Shown in pieces: positions 44,023-52,840 of a stretch of 64,000 bases of DNA (position 1 is the first letter of the stretch; the number at the start of each line of letters is the position of its first letter). The DNA is from Pseudonocardia oroxyli (GTDB lineage Bacteria; Actinomycetota; Actinomycetes; Mycobacteriales; Pseudonocardiaceae). The stretch is from positions 1 through 64,000 of the forward strand of contig NZ_FNBE01000010.1 in assembly GCF_900102195.1 (NCBI RefSeq). The letters run 5' to 3'. Below the pieces are notes generated by a model. That model searched no databases. It worked only from the letters and a program-made list of their open reading frames with translations, and was not told the origin of the DNA. The position numbers were made by a program, and so were the translations under genes.

Positions 44023-44912
44023 CGTGTCCCCTCCGTCCGGGCGAACGCCCGGGCCTCGTCGACCAGCGCGACGATCGCCGCGGTCAGCCGCAGGTACTCG
44101 TAGGCACTGCCCTCGACCTCGAACTCGTCCCGCAGGGTCCGCCGGGTGAAGTCGTTCCGCGGGCCGGTCAGCAGTCCGGCCCACACCACGTCCGGCGCGG
44201 AGAGCACGAACGTCGGCCCGTCCGGGGTCCGGGTCCCCGCCTCCAGCACCCGTCCACGGTAGACGCGCAGCAGCACCGGGTCACTGCCGAAGCGCAGGCC
44301 GATCGTGCCGTCCCAGGTGCTCGTCGCCCGGGTGAACGCGGCCGAGTCGCCGAGCCGAGTCGCCAGCGCCCGCACCCACTCCACCGACGGGAAGGCCCGG
44401 CCGAGCCGGGCGGCCCGGTCGTCCACGGCGTCCCGCGCCGTCACCAGCGCGGCGGTGCGGCCCACCTGCACGGTCTCGCCGTGCTGGTTGCGGACCACCA
44501 CATGCCTGCCGACGACGCCGTTGCGCAGCGCCGACGTGCGACGGGTGCGGGTCACCGTCATCTCGTAGGTGACGGAGTCGCCCACGTGGATCGGGGCCAC
44601 GAAGTCCCAGTGCGTGTCGAACGCGGCCTCGACGTGCACCGACAGGCCGCGGTCGTGGTGCCAGCCGAAGAAGCCGGCCAGGCCCAGCGGGCCGTGCACC
44701 ACCGGGCGGGCGTCCGCGGACGGGCCGCCGTCGGTGTGCAACGCGGCCTGGTCCCCGCTGACCTCGGCGAACGCGGCCACCACGGCGGCGGAGAAGGTCC
44801 GCGCGGGACCGGTGTACACCCGCCCCACCTCGAAGTCCTCGAAATAGGGCGCCTCCGGCCGTGGTGCGGAGCCCGACGCCTCCCGGGGGGCCTCGGTGGT
44901 GCTGCTGACCAT
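44019..44912 (-). CDS. MaoC-like hydratase fused to SCP2-like domain
   Basis: A 297-residue two-domain protein. Residues about 20-150 form a MaoC hot-dog domain (YFEDFEVGRVYTGPARTFSA, GPLGLAGFFGW, VGDSVTYEMTVTRTRR). Residues about 165-285 resemble the sterol-carrier SCP2 domain (GTIGLRFGSDPVLLRVYRGR, FVLSAPDVVWAGLLTGP). This resembles peroxisomal hydratase-SCP2 organisation and suggests large hydrophobic acyl-CoA substrates. It is the first gene of the operon, behind the palindromic operator at 44954-44972. Confidence 0.82.
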   Translation of the reverse strand: MVSSTTEAPREASGSAPRPEAPYFEDFEVGRVYTGPARTFSAAVVAAFAEVSGDQAALHTDGGPSADARPVVHGPLGLAGFFGWHHDRGLSVHVEAAFDTHWDFVAPIHVGDSVTYEMTVTRTRRTSALRNGVVGRHVVVRNQHGETVQVGRTAALVTARDAVDDRAARLGRAFPSVEWVRALATRLGDSAAFTRATSTWDGTIGLRFGSDPVLLRVYRGRVLEAGTRTPDGPTFVLSAPDVVWAGLLTGPRNDFTRRTLRDEFEVEGSAYEYLRLTAAIVALVDEARAFARTEGTR

Positions 44913-44953
44913 TGACCGTCCTCTCCGACGGGCTCGCCGGTGGCACCGGCCAC

Positions 44954-44972
44954 ACGAACGAACGTTCTTACG
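44954..44972. promoter_or_regulatory. TetR-type operator, site 1
   Basis: ACGAACGAACGTTCTTACG. It shares CGAACGA-n-CGTTC with the perfect palindrome at 45431-45449 and lies between the divergent MaoC-SCP2 and TetR genes, 42 bases upstream of the former. Confidence 0.6.
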
Positions 44973-45047
44973 CATCTCACGGAATCATCCGATCTCCCTT
45001 CTGTCAAGGTCGGCTCGTCCAGGATACGGTGCGCTACCCTGCCCGAC

Positions 45048-45425
45048 ATGAACACCCGTTCTGGCGCTCTCGTCACCGACACGGGGCGGCGGAACGAGGC
45101 CGCGATCCTCAACGCCGCGATCCAGGCGTTCGGCTCGCAGGGCTTCAACGGCGCCTCGATGCGAGACGTCGCACGGGGCGCCGACACCAGCCTGTCGAAC
45201 CTCTACAACTACTTCCCGTCGAAGTCGAAGCTGCTGGCCGAGGCTCTGCGGCACGCCAACGCCGAGCTGCGCGGTCGCGTCCTGGCCGCCGTCGAGCTCG
45301 CCGGGGACGACGCCCCGTCCCGCCCTCGCGCTGCTCGAGACGCCGCTCGCGCGATGAGTGCGCCCCGACGGGCCGCCGTCGGGAAGTCCGCAGATCCCCT
45401 TGCCCTCGTCGAGCCGGGGAGCTAG
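45048..45425 (+). CDS. TetR-family regulator, truncated after the DNA-binding region
   Basis: A 125-residue protein instead of the usual 190-210. The HTH is complete: AAILNAAIQAFGSQGFNGAS, then MRDVARGADTSLSNLYNYFP. After SKLLAEALRHANAELRGRVL the sequence loses TetR character and ends in an unconserved Ala/Arg/Pro tail. Neither other frame restores the ligand domain; one gives only RLALLETPLAR before a stop. Only about 380 bp separate its start from the downstream operator, so a deletion is likely. It may bind DNA constitutively or be inactive. Confidence 0.78.
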   Translation: MNTRSGALVTDTGRRNEAAILNAAIQAFGSQGFNGASMRDVARGADTSLSNLYNYFPSKSKLLAEALRHANAELRGRVLAAVELAGDDAPSRPRAARDAARAMSAPRRAAVGKSADPLALVEPGS

Positions 45426-45430
45426 CTTCT

Positions 45431-45449
45431 GCGAACGATCGTTCGTACC
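45431..45449. promoter_or_regulatory. TetR-type operator, site 2
   Basis: GCGAACGATCGTTCGTACC, containing the perfect 14-bp palindrome CGAACGATCGTTCG (45432-45445). It lies directly after the truncated TetR gene, 63 bases before the transporter ATG. Confidence 0.65.
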
Positions 45450-45511
45450 GAGTGCCGGGCACCTCCCGGCACCAGCGCGGCCGCACCGCTGCGGCCTGGA
45501 GGTGGACTCCG

Positions 45512-46864
45512 ATGGACCAGCACGCACCCCCCGAGAACATGGGCAGGCTCGCCGCCGCGGCGGTCTTCGCCACCGCGCTCGAGTGGTTCGACTTCCTCAT
45601 CTACGCCACGGCCGCGGCCCTGGTGTTCGGCCACCAGTTCTTCCCGTCGGTCAGCCCGGTGGCAGGCACCCTCGCCTCGTTCGCCACGTTCGCCGTCGGC
45701 TTCGTCGCGCGGCCGCTCGGCGGCATCATCGCCGGACACGTCGGCGACCGCTTCGGACGCAAGCCCCCGCTGGTCGCCGCCATGCTGCTGATGGGCGTCG
45801 CCACCTTCGCCATCGGCGTCCTGCCCGGGTACGCGACCATCGGCGTGTGGGCCCCGATCCTGCTGGTGGTCGCCCGCCTGGTCCAGGGCCTGGGCGTCGG
45901 CGCCCAGTGGGGCGGGGCCGCACTCCTGCTCACCGAGCACGCTCCGATCCAGCGGCGCGGGTTCTACGGCTCGCTCGTGCAGACCGGGGCCATCGCGGGG
46001 GCGGTCGCGGGCAACCTCTTCTTCCTCCTGCTGACCACCATGCTGTCCGAGGAGCAGTTCGCCTCCTGGGGATGGCGCGTCCCCTTCCTCTCCGGGCTGG
46101 TCCTGGTCCTGATCGGCACCTACGTGCAGCTGAAGATCGAGGACACCCCGGTCTTCCGCGAGCTGCAGCAGCGCTCGGCGGAGTCCACGCGCGAGGCCGG
46201 GCTGCGCAAGGCCCCGCTGGTCCAGGCCGTCCGGCACTACTGGCGCCAGATCCTGCAGGCCGCGGGCGCGTTCTTCGTCGTCAACGCCACCTTCTACATC
46301 CTGATCAGCGGCATGCTCAACTACGCCACCACCCAGGTCGGGATGTCCCGCTCCGCGATCCTGTGGTGCGTCATGGGCGCGGGCCTGACCCAGGTCGTCT
46401 CGATGCCGTTCTTCGGCGCGCTGACCGACCGCATGGGGAGCCGCAAGAAGCTCTACCTCACCGGGACCGTGCTGATGGCGGTGTGGGCCTTCCCGATGTT
46501 CTGGCTGGTCGACACCGGTTCCGTGGTGCTGGTGTTCCTCGCCCTGCTGATCGGGTTCACGATCCACGCGACGATGTACGGGCCGCAGGCCACCCTGTAC
46601 GCGGAGATGTTCCCGGCGGACGTCCGCTACTCCGGCGCCTCACTGGGCTACCAGTTCGCCTCGGTCTTCGCGGGCGGCCTGGCCCCGTTCATCATGACCG
46701 CGCTGCTCGCGGGCACCGGCGCGTCCTGGTCGGTCGCGCTGTACATCGTCGCCACGGCCGTCGTCACCTTCGCCGCGGTGGTGACCATCAAGGAGCGCTT
46801 CCGCCGCGACCTCTACGAGACCTCCGACGCCGACGTCGCGCGGCCCGTGGCCGCCGCGGAGTGA
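45512..46864 (+). CDS. MHS-family MFS transporter
   Basis: A 450-residue carrier with twelve membrane segments. FATALEWFDFLIYATAAALV and GHVGDRFGRKPPL are the MHS signature in helices 1-3, and FPADVRYSGASLGYQFASVF is the conserved helix 10-11 part. It presumably imports the acid handled by the divergent CoA operon. ATG 45512 has GGAGG about nine bases upstream. A TetR-type palindrome lies in its promoter. Confidence 0.9.
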   Translation: MDQHAPPENMGRLAAAAVFATALEWFDFLIYATAAALVFGHQFFPSVSPVAGTLASFATFAVGFVARPLGGIIAGHVGDRFGRKPPLVAAMLLMGVATFAIGVLPGYATIGVWAPILLVVARLVQGLGVGAQWGGAALLLTEHAPIQRRGFYGSLVQTGAIAGAVAGNLFFLLLTTMLSEEQFASWGWRVPFLSGLVLVLIGTYVQLKIEDTPVFRELQQRSAESTREAGLRKAPLVQAVRHYWRQILQAAGAFFVVNATFYILISGMLNYATTQVGMSRSAILWCVMGAGLTQVVSMPFFGALTDRMGSRKKLYLTGTVLMAVWAFPMFWLVDTGSVVLVFLALLIGFTIHATMYGPQATLYAEMFPADVRYSGASLGYQFASVFAGGLAPFIMTALLAGTGASWSVALYIVATAVVTFAAVVTIKERFRRDLYETSDADVARPVAAAE

Positions 46865-46972
46865 CCGTCGGGTCCGGACCGCGGACCTGCCGACCGCTCA
46901 CCGAGACGGCCGAGGCTGCCGCGGGAAGACGTCCGGGGTTCGCCGTCGGCGCGCCGTCTCGTCGGGCGACGG

Positions 46973-47764
46973 TCATCGAGAACGCCAGACCGGCGCCCGC
47001 TTCTCGGCCAGGGCCCGTACACCTTCGACTCGGTCCTCGGAGGTGTACGGGTTCGGGCCCGCGTCGAGCCGCAGTGCCGTTGCGATCGGTAGCTCCCATC
47101 CGCGCAGGTACATCGCCTTGTAGCGGAGCAGGGTGAGTGGTGCGTTGGCAGCCATCACGGCGGCCATCTCCTCGACGTGCGTCGTCACGGCGTCGTCGTC
47201 GACCAGCGCGTTGAGCAGTCCGACGTCCGCGGCGCGCTCGGCGGTGAACCGCGCGCCCGAGCACATGAGCTCGAACGCGAGGTGTCGCGGGATCAGCCGC
47301 GGCAGGAGCACCGATGCGAAGTTCGCGCCCATTCCGATTCGGGCCTCGGGCAGCCCGAAGGTCGCCGACCGCCCGGCCACCCGCATGTCACAGGCCAGGG
47401 CCAGCTCCAGCCCGCCCGCCAGCACGTACCCGCGCAGCGCAGCGATCGTCGGCTTCGGAATCTCGAGCACTGCCTCGAAGATGTTGCGCTGAACCCCTGT
47501 CATCGGCGTGGGCGGCGGCAGCCCGCCGTCGTCGTCGGCCCGCCGCATGTCCTTCAGGTCGGCGCCGACGCAGAAGGCACGGTGGCCCGTGCCACCGAGT
47601 ACCACCACGCGGACGTCGGTGTCCCTGCCGACCCGGTCGACCACGTCGAGCAGGGCGACGCGCAGGTCCTCGCTGATCGCGTTGAGCCGATGGGGCCGGT
47701 TGAGGGTCACGTGTGCGACGTGGTCACGTACCTCCAACAGGACCGGGGCGTCGGCCGCGCTCAT
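46973..47764 (-). CDS. Enoyl-CoA hydratase/isomerase
   Basis: A 263-residue crotonase. Typical parts: LNRPHRLNAIS, FCVGADLKDM for the oxyanion hole, GYVLAGGLELALACDMRVA for the second oxyanion Gly and the first catalytic region, and GLPEARIGMG for the second acid. It hydrates or isomerises enoyl-CoA. It is the last gene of a unit read from 51082, and overlaps the CaiB-like gene by ATGA. A 108-base gap without genes separates it from the convergent transporter. Confidence 0.91.
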   Translation of the reverse strand: MSAADAPVLLEVRDHVAHVTLNRPHRLNAISEDLRVALLDVVDRVGRDTDVRVVVLGGTGHRAFCVGADLKDMRRADDDGGLPPPTPMTGVQRNIFEAVLEIPKPTIAALRGYVLAGGLELALACDMRVAGRSATFGLPEARIGMGANFASVLLPRLIPRHLAFELMCSGARFTAERAADVGLLNALVDDDAVTTHVEEMAAVMAANAPLTLLRYKAMYLRGWELPIATALRLDAGPNPYTSEDRVEGVRALAEKRAPVWRSR

Positions 47765-48933
47765 CCGCCGTCCTTCTCCGGGGTCACGAGCGCGCGCACG
47801 TCCGCTCCGTGCTCGTCCAGTCCGGGCGGTCTGCGCCCGACCGGCACTCGCCGCCCGTCGAACTCCAGTGGCAGGCTGAGACCCACCTGCCCGTCCGCAG
47901 GATCGCCCTGATCGACGAGCAGACCCAGTTCGTCGAGGAGCCCGTCACTCGCCATCGCGTCGACCCCGCGCACCACCGAGCACGGGATGCCGGACCGCGC
48001 CATCGCGGCCTCCCACTCGGCGGCCGGACGGGTGCGCAGCACCGACTCGATGACCGCCACCAGCTCCTCCCGGTGCCGTACCCGGTCCGCGTTGGTCGTG
48101 AAACGGGAGTCGTCGGCCAGCTCCGGGCGGCCCAGCTCGATGCAGAGCCTGCGCCAGATCCGATCGTTGCCCGCGGCCACCACCAGCGGCTCGTCGGCCG
48201 TCTCGAAGGCCTGGTAGGGCGCGATCCCGCCGGTGGCCGAGCCGGTCCGACGCGGTGTCGTGCCGTCCGCGAGGACACCGGCCAGCTGATTGGACTCCCA
48301 GGTGAGCGCGGTCTCGAAGAGCGACGTCGACACCTCGGCGCCGGCGCTGGTGCGCTCCCGCACCCGCAGCGCGTCGAGGATCCCGATGACCAGCCACATG
48401 GCGGAGCCCTTGTCCAGGATCGAGACCGGGATCCGGGCGACGGGCGAGCCGGGCGCACCGGTCATCGCCATCAGCCCGGTGTAGGCCTGCACCAGCGGGT
48501 CGTAGCCGAGCCGCGCCGCGGCTGAGCCGCGTGACCCGAATCCGGTCACGCGAGCGTAGATCAGGCCCGGATTGGTTGCCCGCATCGACTCGGCCGTGAA
48601 GCCCAGGCGGGCGAAAGCCCCCGGCCGCATGTTCTCGACCAGCACGTCCGCAGTGTCGATCAGGCCTCGGAGGACCTCGAGGTCGGCAGCGTCGTGCAGG
48701 TCGAGGGCGATGCTGCGCTTGCTGCGGTTCAGGGAGGAGAAGGTGACCCCGGTCCCGTCCGGCCAGAAGGGGGGGCCCCAGTCACGGGTGTCGTCGCCGC
48801 TGCCCGGCCGCTCGACCTTGATGACGTCTGCGCCCAGATCGCCCAGGATCTGGGTAGCGAACGGGCCCGCCACGTTGGTGGTCACGTCGACGACCCGAAG
48901 GCCGGCCATCGACCGGGGGGAGCCCTGCATCAT
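47761..48933 (-). CDS. CaiB/BaiF family III CoA-transferase
   Basis: A 390-residue CoA-transferase. The N-terminus GLRVVDVTTNVAGPFATQIL and LGADVIKVERPGSGDDTR, and the catalytic Asp in LGYDPLVQAYTG, are standard for the family. It moves CoA from one acid to another, so a newly formed acid can be activated without ATP. ATG 48933 overlaps the stop of the lyase gene. With the HMG-CoA-lyase-like enzyme it recalls itaconate or branched dicarboxylate pathways; the actual donor is unknown. Confidence 0.92.
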   Translation of the reverse strand: MMQGSPRSMAGLRVVDVTTNVAGPFATQILGDLGADVIKVERPGSGDDTRDWGPPFWPDGTGVTFSSLNRSKRSIALDLHDAADLEVLRGLIDTADVLVENMRPGAFARLGFTAESMRATNPGLIYARVTGFGSRGSAAARLGYDPLVQAYTGLMAMTGAPGSPVARIPVSILDKGSAMWLVIGILDALRVRERTSAGAEVSTSLFETALTWESNQLAGVLADGTTPRRTGSATGGIAPYQAFETADEPLVVAAGNDRIWRRLCIELGRPELADDSRFTTNADRVRHREELVAVIESVLRTRPAAEWEAAMARSGIPCSVVRGVDAMASDGLLDELGLLVDQGDPADGQVGLSLPLEFDGRRVPVGRRPPGLDEHGADVRALVTPEKDGG

Positions 48934-50063
48934 GATCGCTCCGTCGACGTGAGCACGGGCCTCGCCGGGGACTGGATGGGCTCGTTCCACGGCCTGAGTG
49001 CCCCCTCGTAGACCTGCTCACCGAGTCGGAAGTGCTGCGCCTGCCGCTCGGTCTGGACCATGGGCATGTCCATGGCGAACAGGGCGTCACCCCGGGGGCG
49101 GGGACCGACTTTGGAGACGTGGCCCCACAGCGCGTGCCCGACGACCTCCTCGGCGACGTGCGCCGCCTCGATGAGCAGGGCCAGATCGACACCGGTGTCG
49201 ATGCCGCGCTCGTGGAGCAGGTCCACGACGTCCTCGGTGGGAGCCATCCGAGTCATCTGTCCGTGTCCGGAATACGGGCAGCCGCCCATGCCTCCGATCG
49301 CCGTGTCCAGGACCAGCCTGTGCCGCGCGTCGAGGACCCGAACCGCCTCGTGGATCGACGCGAGCGCCGAGCCCCTGGCGTTGTGCAGGTGCAGGTGCAC
49401 CGTGGTGACCTCGGGCCAGGTCTGGGTGATCTCAGTCAGCTGTTCACCGACCGTCCAGGGCGTGTTCCAACCCATGGGGTCACCCAGCCAGACCCGATCG
49501 ACGGGGATGCCCGCGGCACTCCACACCCGACGCTGGCGTTCCAGCATCTCCATGCGCAGCCCAGCGGGTACGTCACCGGTCCAGTTCGAGCCCCACGCGG
49601 CGTTGACGCCGACCGTCGCGCGGGCGGCACCCGCCTCCACGGCGCGCTCGACGATCGACGGCCACAGCGCGATCTCCTGTTCCTGTGAGCGGTTGGTGTT
49701 GCGGCGCGCGAAGACGTCGCACAGGTGCACCATCGTCCGCCCGGCGATCGCGGGCTCGGCCAGCGGCGGCATGTGGGCGCGCATCCGCTCGCGCCCGCGT
49801 TCGTTGAGCGCGAGCCCGGTGTAGGTCACGCCGGGGTGCGGGGTCATGCGCCCCACCAACTCGTCGATCCAGGCCATCTGCGGGGTCCAGCGCGGGCTGA
49901 CGAAGGAGCCGACCACGATCGTCCCCAACCCGGTCACCGACAAGGCGTCGAGCAGCCGGAGCTTGGCGTCGACCGAGATCGACTCGCTCTCGATCTGCAT
50001 CCCCTCCCGCATGCCCTCCTCGATGATCTCGACAACGGGCAGCGTGTGGGCGGGCTCGCGCAC
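48930..50063 (-). CDS. HMG-CoA lyase-like (HMGL) family enzyme
   Basis: A 377-residue TIM-barrel lyase or aldolase. The family start VEIIEEGMREGMQIE replaces the usual RDG by REG, so the first metal-binding Asp is Glu. The other landmarks are intact: HLHLHNARG for the His-x-His metal pair, GGMGGCPYSGHGQM for the Cys loop. It would split a 3-hydroxy-3-methyl acid or acyl-CoA. The GTG at 50063 is the listed start; no clear ribosome site is visible. It follows the oxygenase gene by 17 bases. Confidence 0.84.
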   Translation of the reverse strand: MREPAHTLPVVEIIEEGMREGMQIESESISVDAKLRLLDALSVTGLGTIVVGSFVSPRWTPQMAWIDELVGRMTPHPGVTYTGLALNERGRERMRAHMPPLAEPAIAGRTMVHLCDVFARRNTNRSQEQEIALWPSIVERAVEAGAARATVGVNAAWGSNWTGDVPAGLRMEMLERQRRVWSAAGIPVDRVWLGDPMGWNTPWTVGEQLTEITQTWPEVTTVHLHLHNARGSALASIHEAVRVLDARHRLVLDTAIGGMGGCPYSGHGQMTRMAPTEDVVDLLHERGIDTGVDLALLIEAAHVAEEVVGHALWGHVSKVGPRPRGDALFAMDMPMVQTERQAQHFRLGEQVYEGALRPWNEPIQSPARPVLTSTERS

Positions 50064-50080
50064 CGTGCCGTTCGTCCCGC

Positions 50081-51082
50081 TCAGGACGCACGCCCAGCCG
50101 GGGCCATGCTGGCGTCGTTCTTCATCCGCCAGTACTCACCCGCGGCGATCGGCGCGAATTCCGGTGTCGCGCCGGCTGCCACGCAGGTCGGGATGGCTTC
50201 GATGACGGTGTCGTGGTTGGCGCTGTGGAAGAAGGGGACCGACAGCCTGCGGCTGCCGATGGTCTCGTCCCGAGACGGGTTCACCACCCGGTGCACCGTC
50301 GAGACCCAACGACCGTTGGTCCACCGGGCCATCGCATCCCCGATGTTGACGACGAACGCCCCGGGCACGCTGCCCACGGCGTGCCACACCCCCGCCCGGT
50401 CCCGTACCTCCAGCCCTCCTGGCGCGTCCTCCACCTTGAGGATGGTCAGCGTGCCGTAGTCGGTGTGCTCCGCGGCCCGGAGCTGACCCGGCTCCGGGTC
50501 CCGCTCCTGCTCGGGGTAGTGGTTGAAGCGCAGATTGCTCGGGCTGCGGTCGGTCTTGTCCGCGAAGTGCTGCTCGTCCAGGTCGAGGGCGAGAGCGAAC
50601 ACGCGCATGATCGTCGCCGCGAGACCCCTCATGGCGGCGTAGTACTCCTCGACCCGCCGCTGCAGTGTGGCCGGGGTCTGTGGCCAGCGGTTCGGCGCGA
50701 AGTGGATGTGGTCGTCGGCGGAGCCCGTGGGTTCGGCGAACGGACCCATGGGCCCGAACGTGAGTGCTTCGAGCAGGTCGGTGGTCGTCCCTGTGCCCAT
50801 CGCGGCCGCGATGGACTGTTGACCCACGGTGAAGTAGCCGCGGCTCACTCCGGCGTGCGGACGCCTGACCGCCATCTTCTCCTCGAGCGGGAGGTCGAAG
50901 AACGCCTTGGCGTCGCTGTAAAGAGAGTCGATGAGCTGCTCGTCGACGCCGTGGCCTGCGACCAGGAAGAAGCCGATCTCCTCACACGCTGTACGGACAC
51001 CGTCGACGATCTCCCCCCGCCGGGTCGGATCGGTGTCGAAGCCCGAGAGGTCGATGAGGGGGACGGGGCCGTGTGCAGCCAC
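50081..51082 (-). CDS. 2-Oxoglutarate/Fe(II) dioxygenase (isopenicillin-N-synthase-like)
   Basis: A 333-residue double-stranded beta-helix oxygenase. The N-domain VPLIDLSGFDTDPTR and EIGFFLVAGHGVDE are DIOX_N. Iron ligands are His-Asp in AAEHTDYGTLTI and His in STVHRVVNPS, and RRLSVPFF holds the 2OG-binding Arg. It hydroxylates or desaturates a small acid. GTG 51082 is chosen for GGAGGA six bases upstream rather than the longer start. It begins the unit ending at 46973 and is divergent from a CoA ligase. Confidence 0.9.
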   Translation of the reverse strand: MAAHGPVPLIDLSGFDTDPTRRGEIVDGVRTACEEIGFFLVAGHGVDEQLIDSLYSDAKAFFDLPLEEKMAVRRPHAGVSRGYFTVGQQSIAAAMGTGTTTDLLEALTFGPMGPFAEPTGSADDHIHFAPNRWPQTPATLQRRVEEYYAAMRGLAATIMRVFALALDLDEQHFADKTDRSPSNLRFNHYPEQERDPEPGQLRAAEHTDYGTLTILKVEDAPGGLEVRDRAGVWHAVGSVPGAFVVNIGDAMARWTNGRWVSTVHRVVNPSRDETIGSRRLSVPFFHSANHDTVIEAIPTCVAAGATPEFAPIAAGEYWRMKNDASMAPAGRAS

Positions 51083-51168
51083 AGGTGTTCCTCCAGGAAT
51101 GCGTTCCGGACAGGTATGCCCTCCGACCACGCCGTCGGTGGAATCGCCGAGTCAGTGCGAATACATGG

Positions 51169-51183
51169 TACGGTATACCGACT
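51169..51183. promoter_or_regulatory. GntR-type operator, site a
   Basis: TACGGTATACCGACT, with the perfect palindrome CGGTATACCG at its core. It lies between the divergent oxygenase (start 51082) and CoA-ligase (start 51232) genes and matches two sites near the GntR gene. Confidence 0.65.
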
Positions 51184-51231
51184 ACCGAATTCAGGCAACC
51201 GGTTCCCGCCGCCAGTCGAGAGGATCGACCT

Positions 51232-52803
51232 GTGTCGTCGACGCCCTACCGGCACCATCCGCTTCCGCCCCTTCCCGAGCGCACCGTCTTCCGCGCACTC
51301 GAGGCGGCCGCGACGGCGGACCACGGCGTCCGCGTCCGCGACCGGGCCGAGAGCCTCTCCCCAGCCGGTCTGATCCAGGACGCCACCGCCCTGGCTCACG
51401 GCCTGCGAAGGTTGGGAATCGGGGTCGGCGAGCCGGTGGCCACCGTGCTCGACAACCATCTCGACCACGTCCGCCTGTGGTTCGCGCTCTCGCTGGGCGG
51501 GCACGTGTCGGTCCCCCTCAACACGGCGCTGCGCGGCGCCCAGGCCCAGTTCATGATCGCGGACTCCGGAGCCGAGGTACTGGTCTGCGAGGAGCGGATC
51601 CTGCCCGCACTCGCGGACGTCCTGGGTGCGCTTCCGCGGCTGCGCGCAGTGGTCGTTCGGTCGGCAGCGGGTGACACCCCGGAGGCGGTTCCCGGCCTGA
51701 CGGTGCTCCCGTGGGAGGCGCTGTGCACGTCGGGCGGCGGCGCGTTCCCCCATGTGGGCCCGGAACACGTCCAGGCGGTGATGTACACGTCCGGGAGCAC
51801 TGGACGCCCCAAGGGGGTCGTCGTGACCCAGGCTCAGACCTACACCCGGGCCGCGGTCGTCGACCAGCGGGTGGAGTCCGACCGGGCGGTCATGCTGAGC
51901 CCGCTCCCGCTGTTCCACGTCGCGGGTCAGTGCCGCGGTGTCCTCGGCCCGGTCGTGCAGGGCATCGACAGTGTGGTGCTGCCCCGGTTCAGCGTGCGCT
52001 CGTTCTGGGAGGACGTCCGGCACTTCGGGGCCACGTCCACTCTGCTGATGGGGACGATGGCCGGCTATCTGCTCTCGGTCCCCCCTCAGGAGACCGACCG
52101 GGACCACCCGCTGCAGCTCACCATCATGTCTCCGGTCACTGCGCGCAGCGTGGAGTTCGCGGACCGCTTCGGGACCCGCGTCGTAGCCAGCTACGGCACC
52201 ACCGAAGTCGGGACGATCGCCTCCGGCGAGACGCGCACGCCGGGATCGTTGGGCTGGGTCCACCCGGAGTTCGAGGCGCGTGTCGCCGGTGCCGACGACC
52301 GTGAGGTCCCCGCTGGCACCGAGGGCGAGCTGCTCGTCCGCGGTCGCGAGCCGTGGACGACCACACCGGGCTATCACGACAACCCCGCCGCGACCGTCGA
52401 GCTGTGGCGCAACCAATGGCTGCACACGGGGGACCGGGTCCGCCGCGAGGCAGACGGCGAGCTCGTCTTCGTGGGCCGTTCCAAGGACGTCATCCGACGC
52501 TCCGGGGAGAACATCTCGCCGTCCGAGGTCGAGGAAGCCGTGCGGCGGGTTGCGGGCGTGCGCGACTGCGTCGCCCTGGGTGTCCCGTCGCTCGAGGGCG
52601 AGGAGGACGTCAAGATCGTGGTGATCGGCGAGCCGGGCCTGCACGCGGCCGGCCTGCATGCGGCACTCGTCGAGACCCTGCCCCGGTTCATGCAGCCCCG
52701 CTACATCGAGCTGGTGGAGGCATTCGCCCTCACCCCGACAGCCAAGATCGACAAACCCGCGATGCGCTCGATGGCGGAGCCGCAGGTGTGGCGGGCGCCG
52801 TGA
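51232..52803 (+). CDS. Acyl-CoA synthetase (AMP-dependent ligase)
   Basis: A 523-residue ANL enzyme. The ATP loop is MYTSGSTGRPKGVV, A5 is SYGTTEVGT, WLHTGDRVRREADGELVFVG and RSKDVIRRSGENISPSEVEE mark the hinge, and TPTAKIDKPAMR holds the catalytic Lys. All core motifs are intact. It activates the acid imported by this system. GTG 51232 has GAGAGGA upstream; longer in-frame starts run through the operator. It ends 37 bases from the convergent asparaginase gene. Confidence 0.92.
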   Translation: MSSTPYRHHPLPPLPERTVFRALEAAATADHGVRVRDRAESLSPAGLIQDATALAHGLRRLGIGVGEPVATVLDNHLDHVRLWFALSLGGHVSVPLNTALRGAQAQFMIADSGAEVLVCEERILPALADVLGALPRLRAVVVRSAAGDTPEAVPGLTVLPWEALCTSGGGAFPHVGPEHVQAVMYTSGSTGRPKGVVVTQAQTYTRAAVVDQRVESDRAVMLSPLPLFHVAGQCRGVLGPVVQGIDSVVLPRFSVRSFWEDVRHFGATSTLLMGTMAGYLLSVPPQETDRDHPLQLTIMSPVTARSVEFADRFGTRVVASYGTTEVGTIASGETRTPGSLGWVHPEFEARVAGADDREVPAGTEGELLVRGREPWTTTPGYHDNPAATVELWRNQWLHTGDRVRREADGELVFVGRSKDVIRRSGENISPSEVEEAVRRVAGVRDCVALGVPSLEGEEDVKIVVIGEPGLHAAGLHAALVETLPRFMQPRYIELVEAFALTPTAKIDKPAMRSMAEPQVWRAP

Positions 52804-52840
52804 AACGCCCACCCGCACCGGCGAGGTCGCAGAACCCGCC

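Noticed and set aside
43201-44184. Longer start for the alpha/beta-hydrolase at 44184
   Set aside because: The added residues come from the overlapping MaoC-SCP2 frame; ATG 44022 overlaps the preceding stop (ATGA) and begins at the family's usual place.
45512-46864. Transporter starting at 44912
   Set aside because: The leader would run through the truncated TetR gene and both operators; ATG 45512 has a good ribosome site and starts just before the first helix.
46865-46972. Small gene or terminator in the gap between the transporter and enoyl-CoA hydratase
   Set aside because: Only the 10-bp palindrome GGTCCGGACC was seen; no convincing hairpin with a loop and no short frame with a ribosome site.
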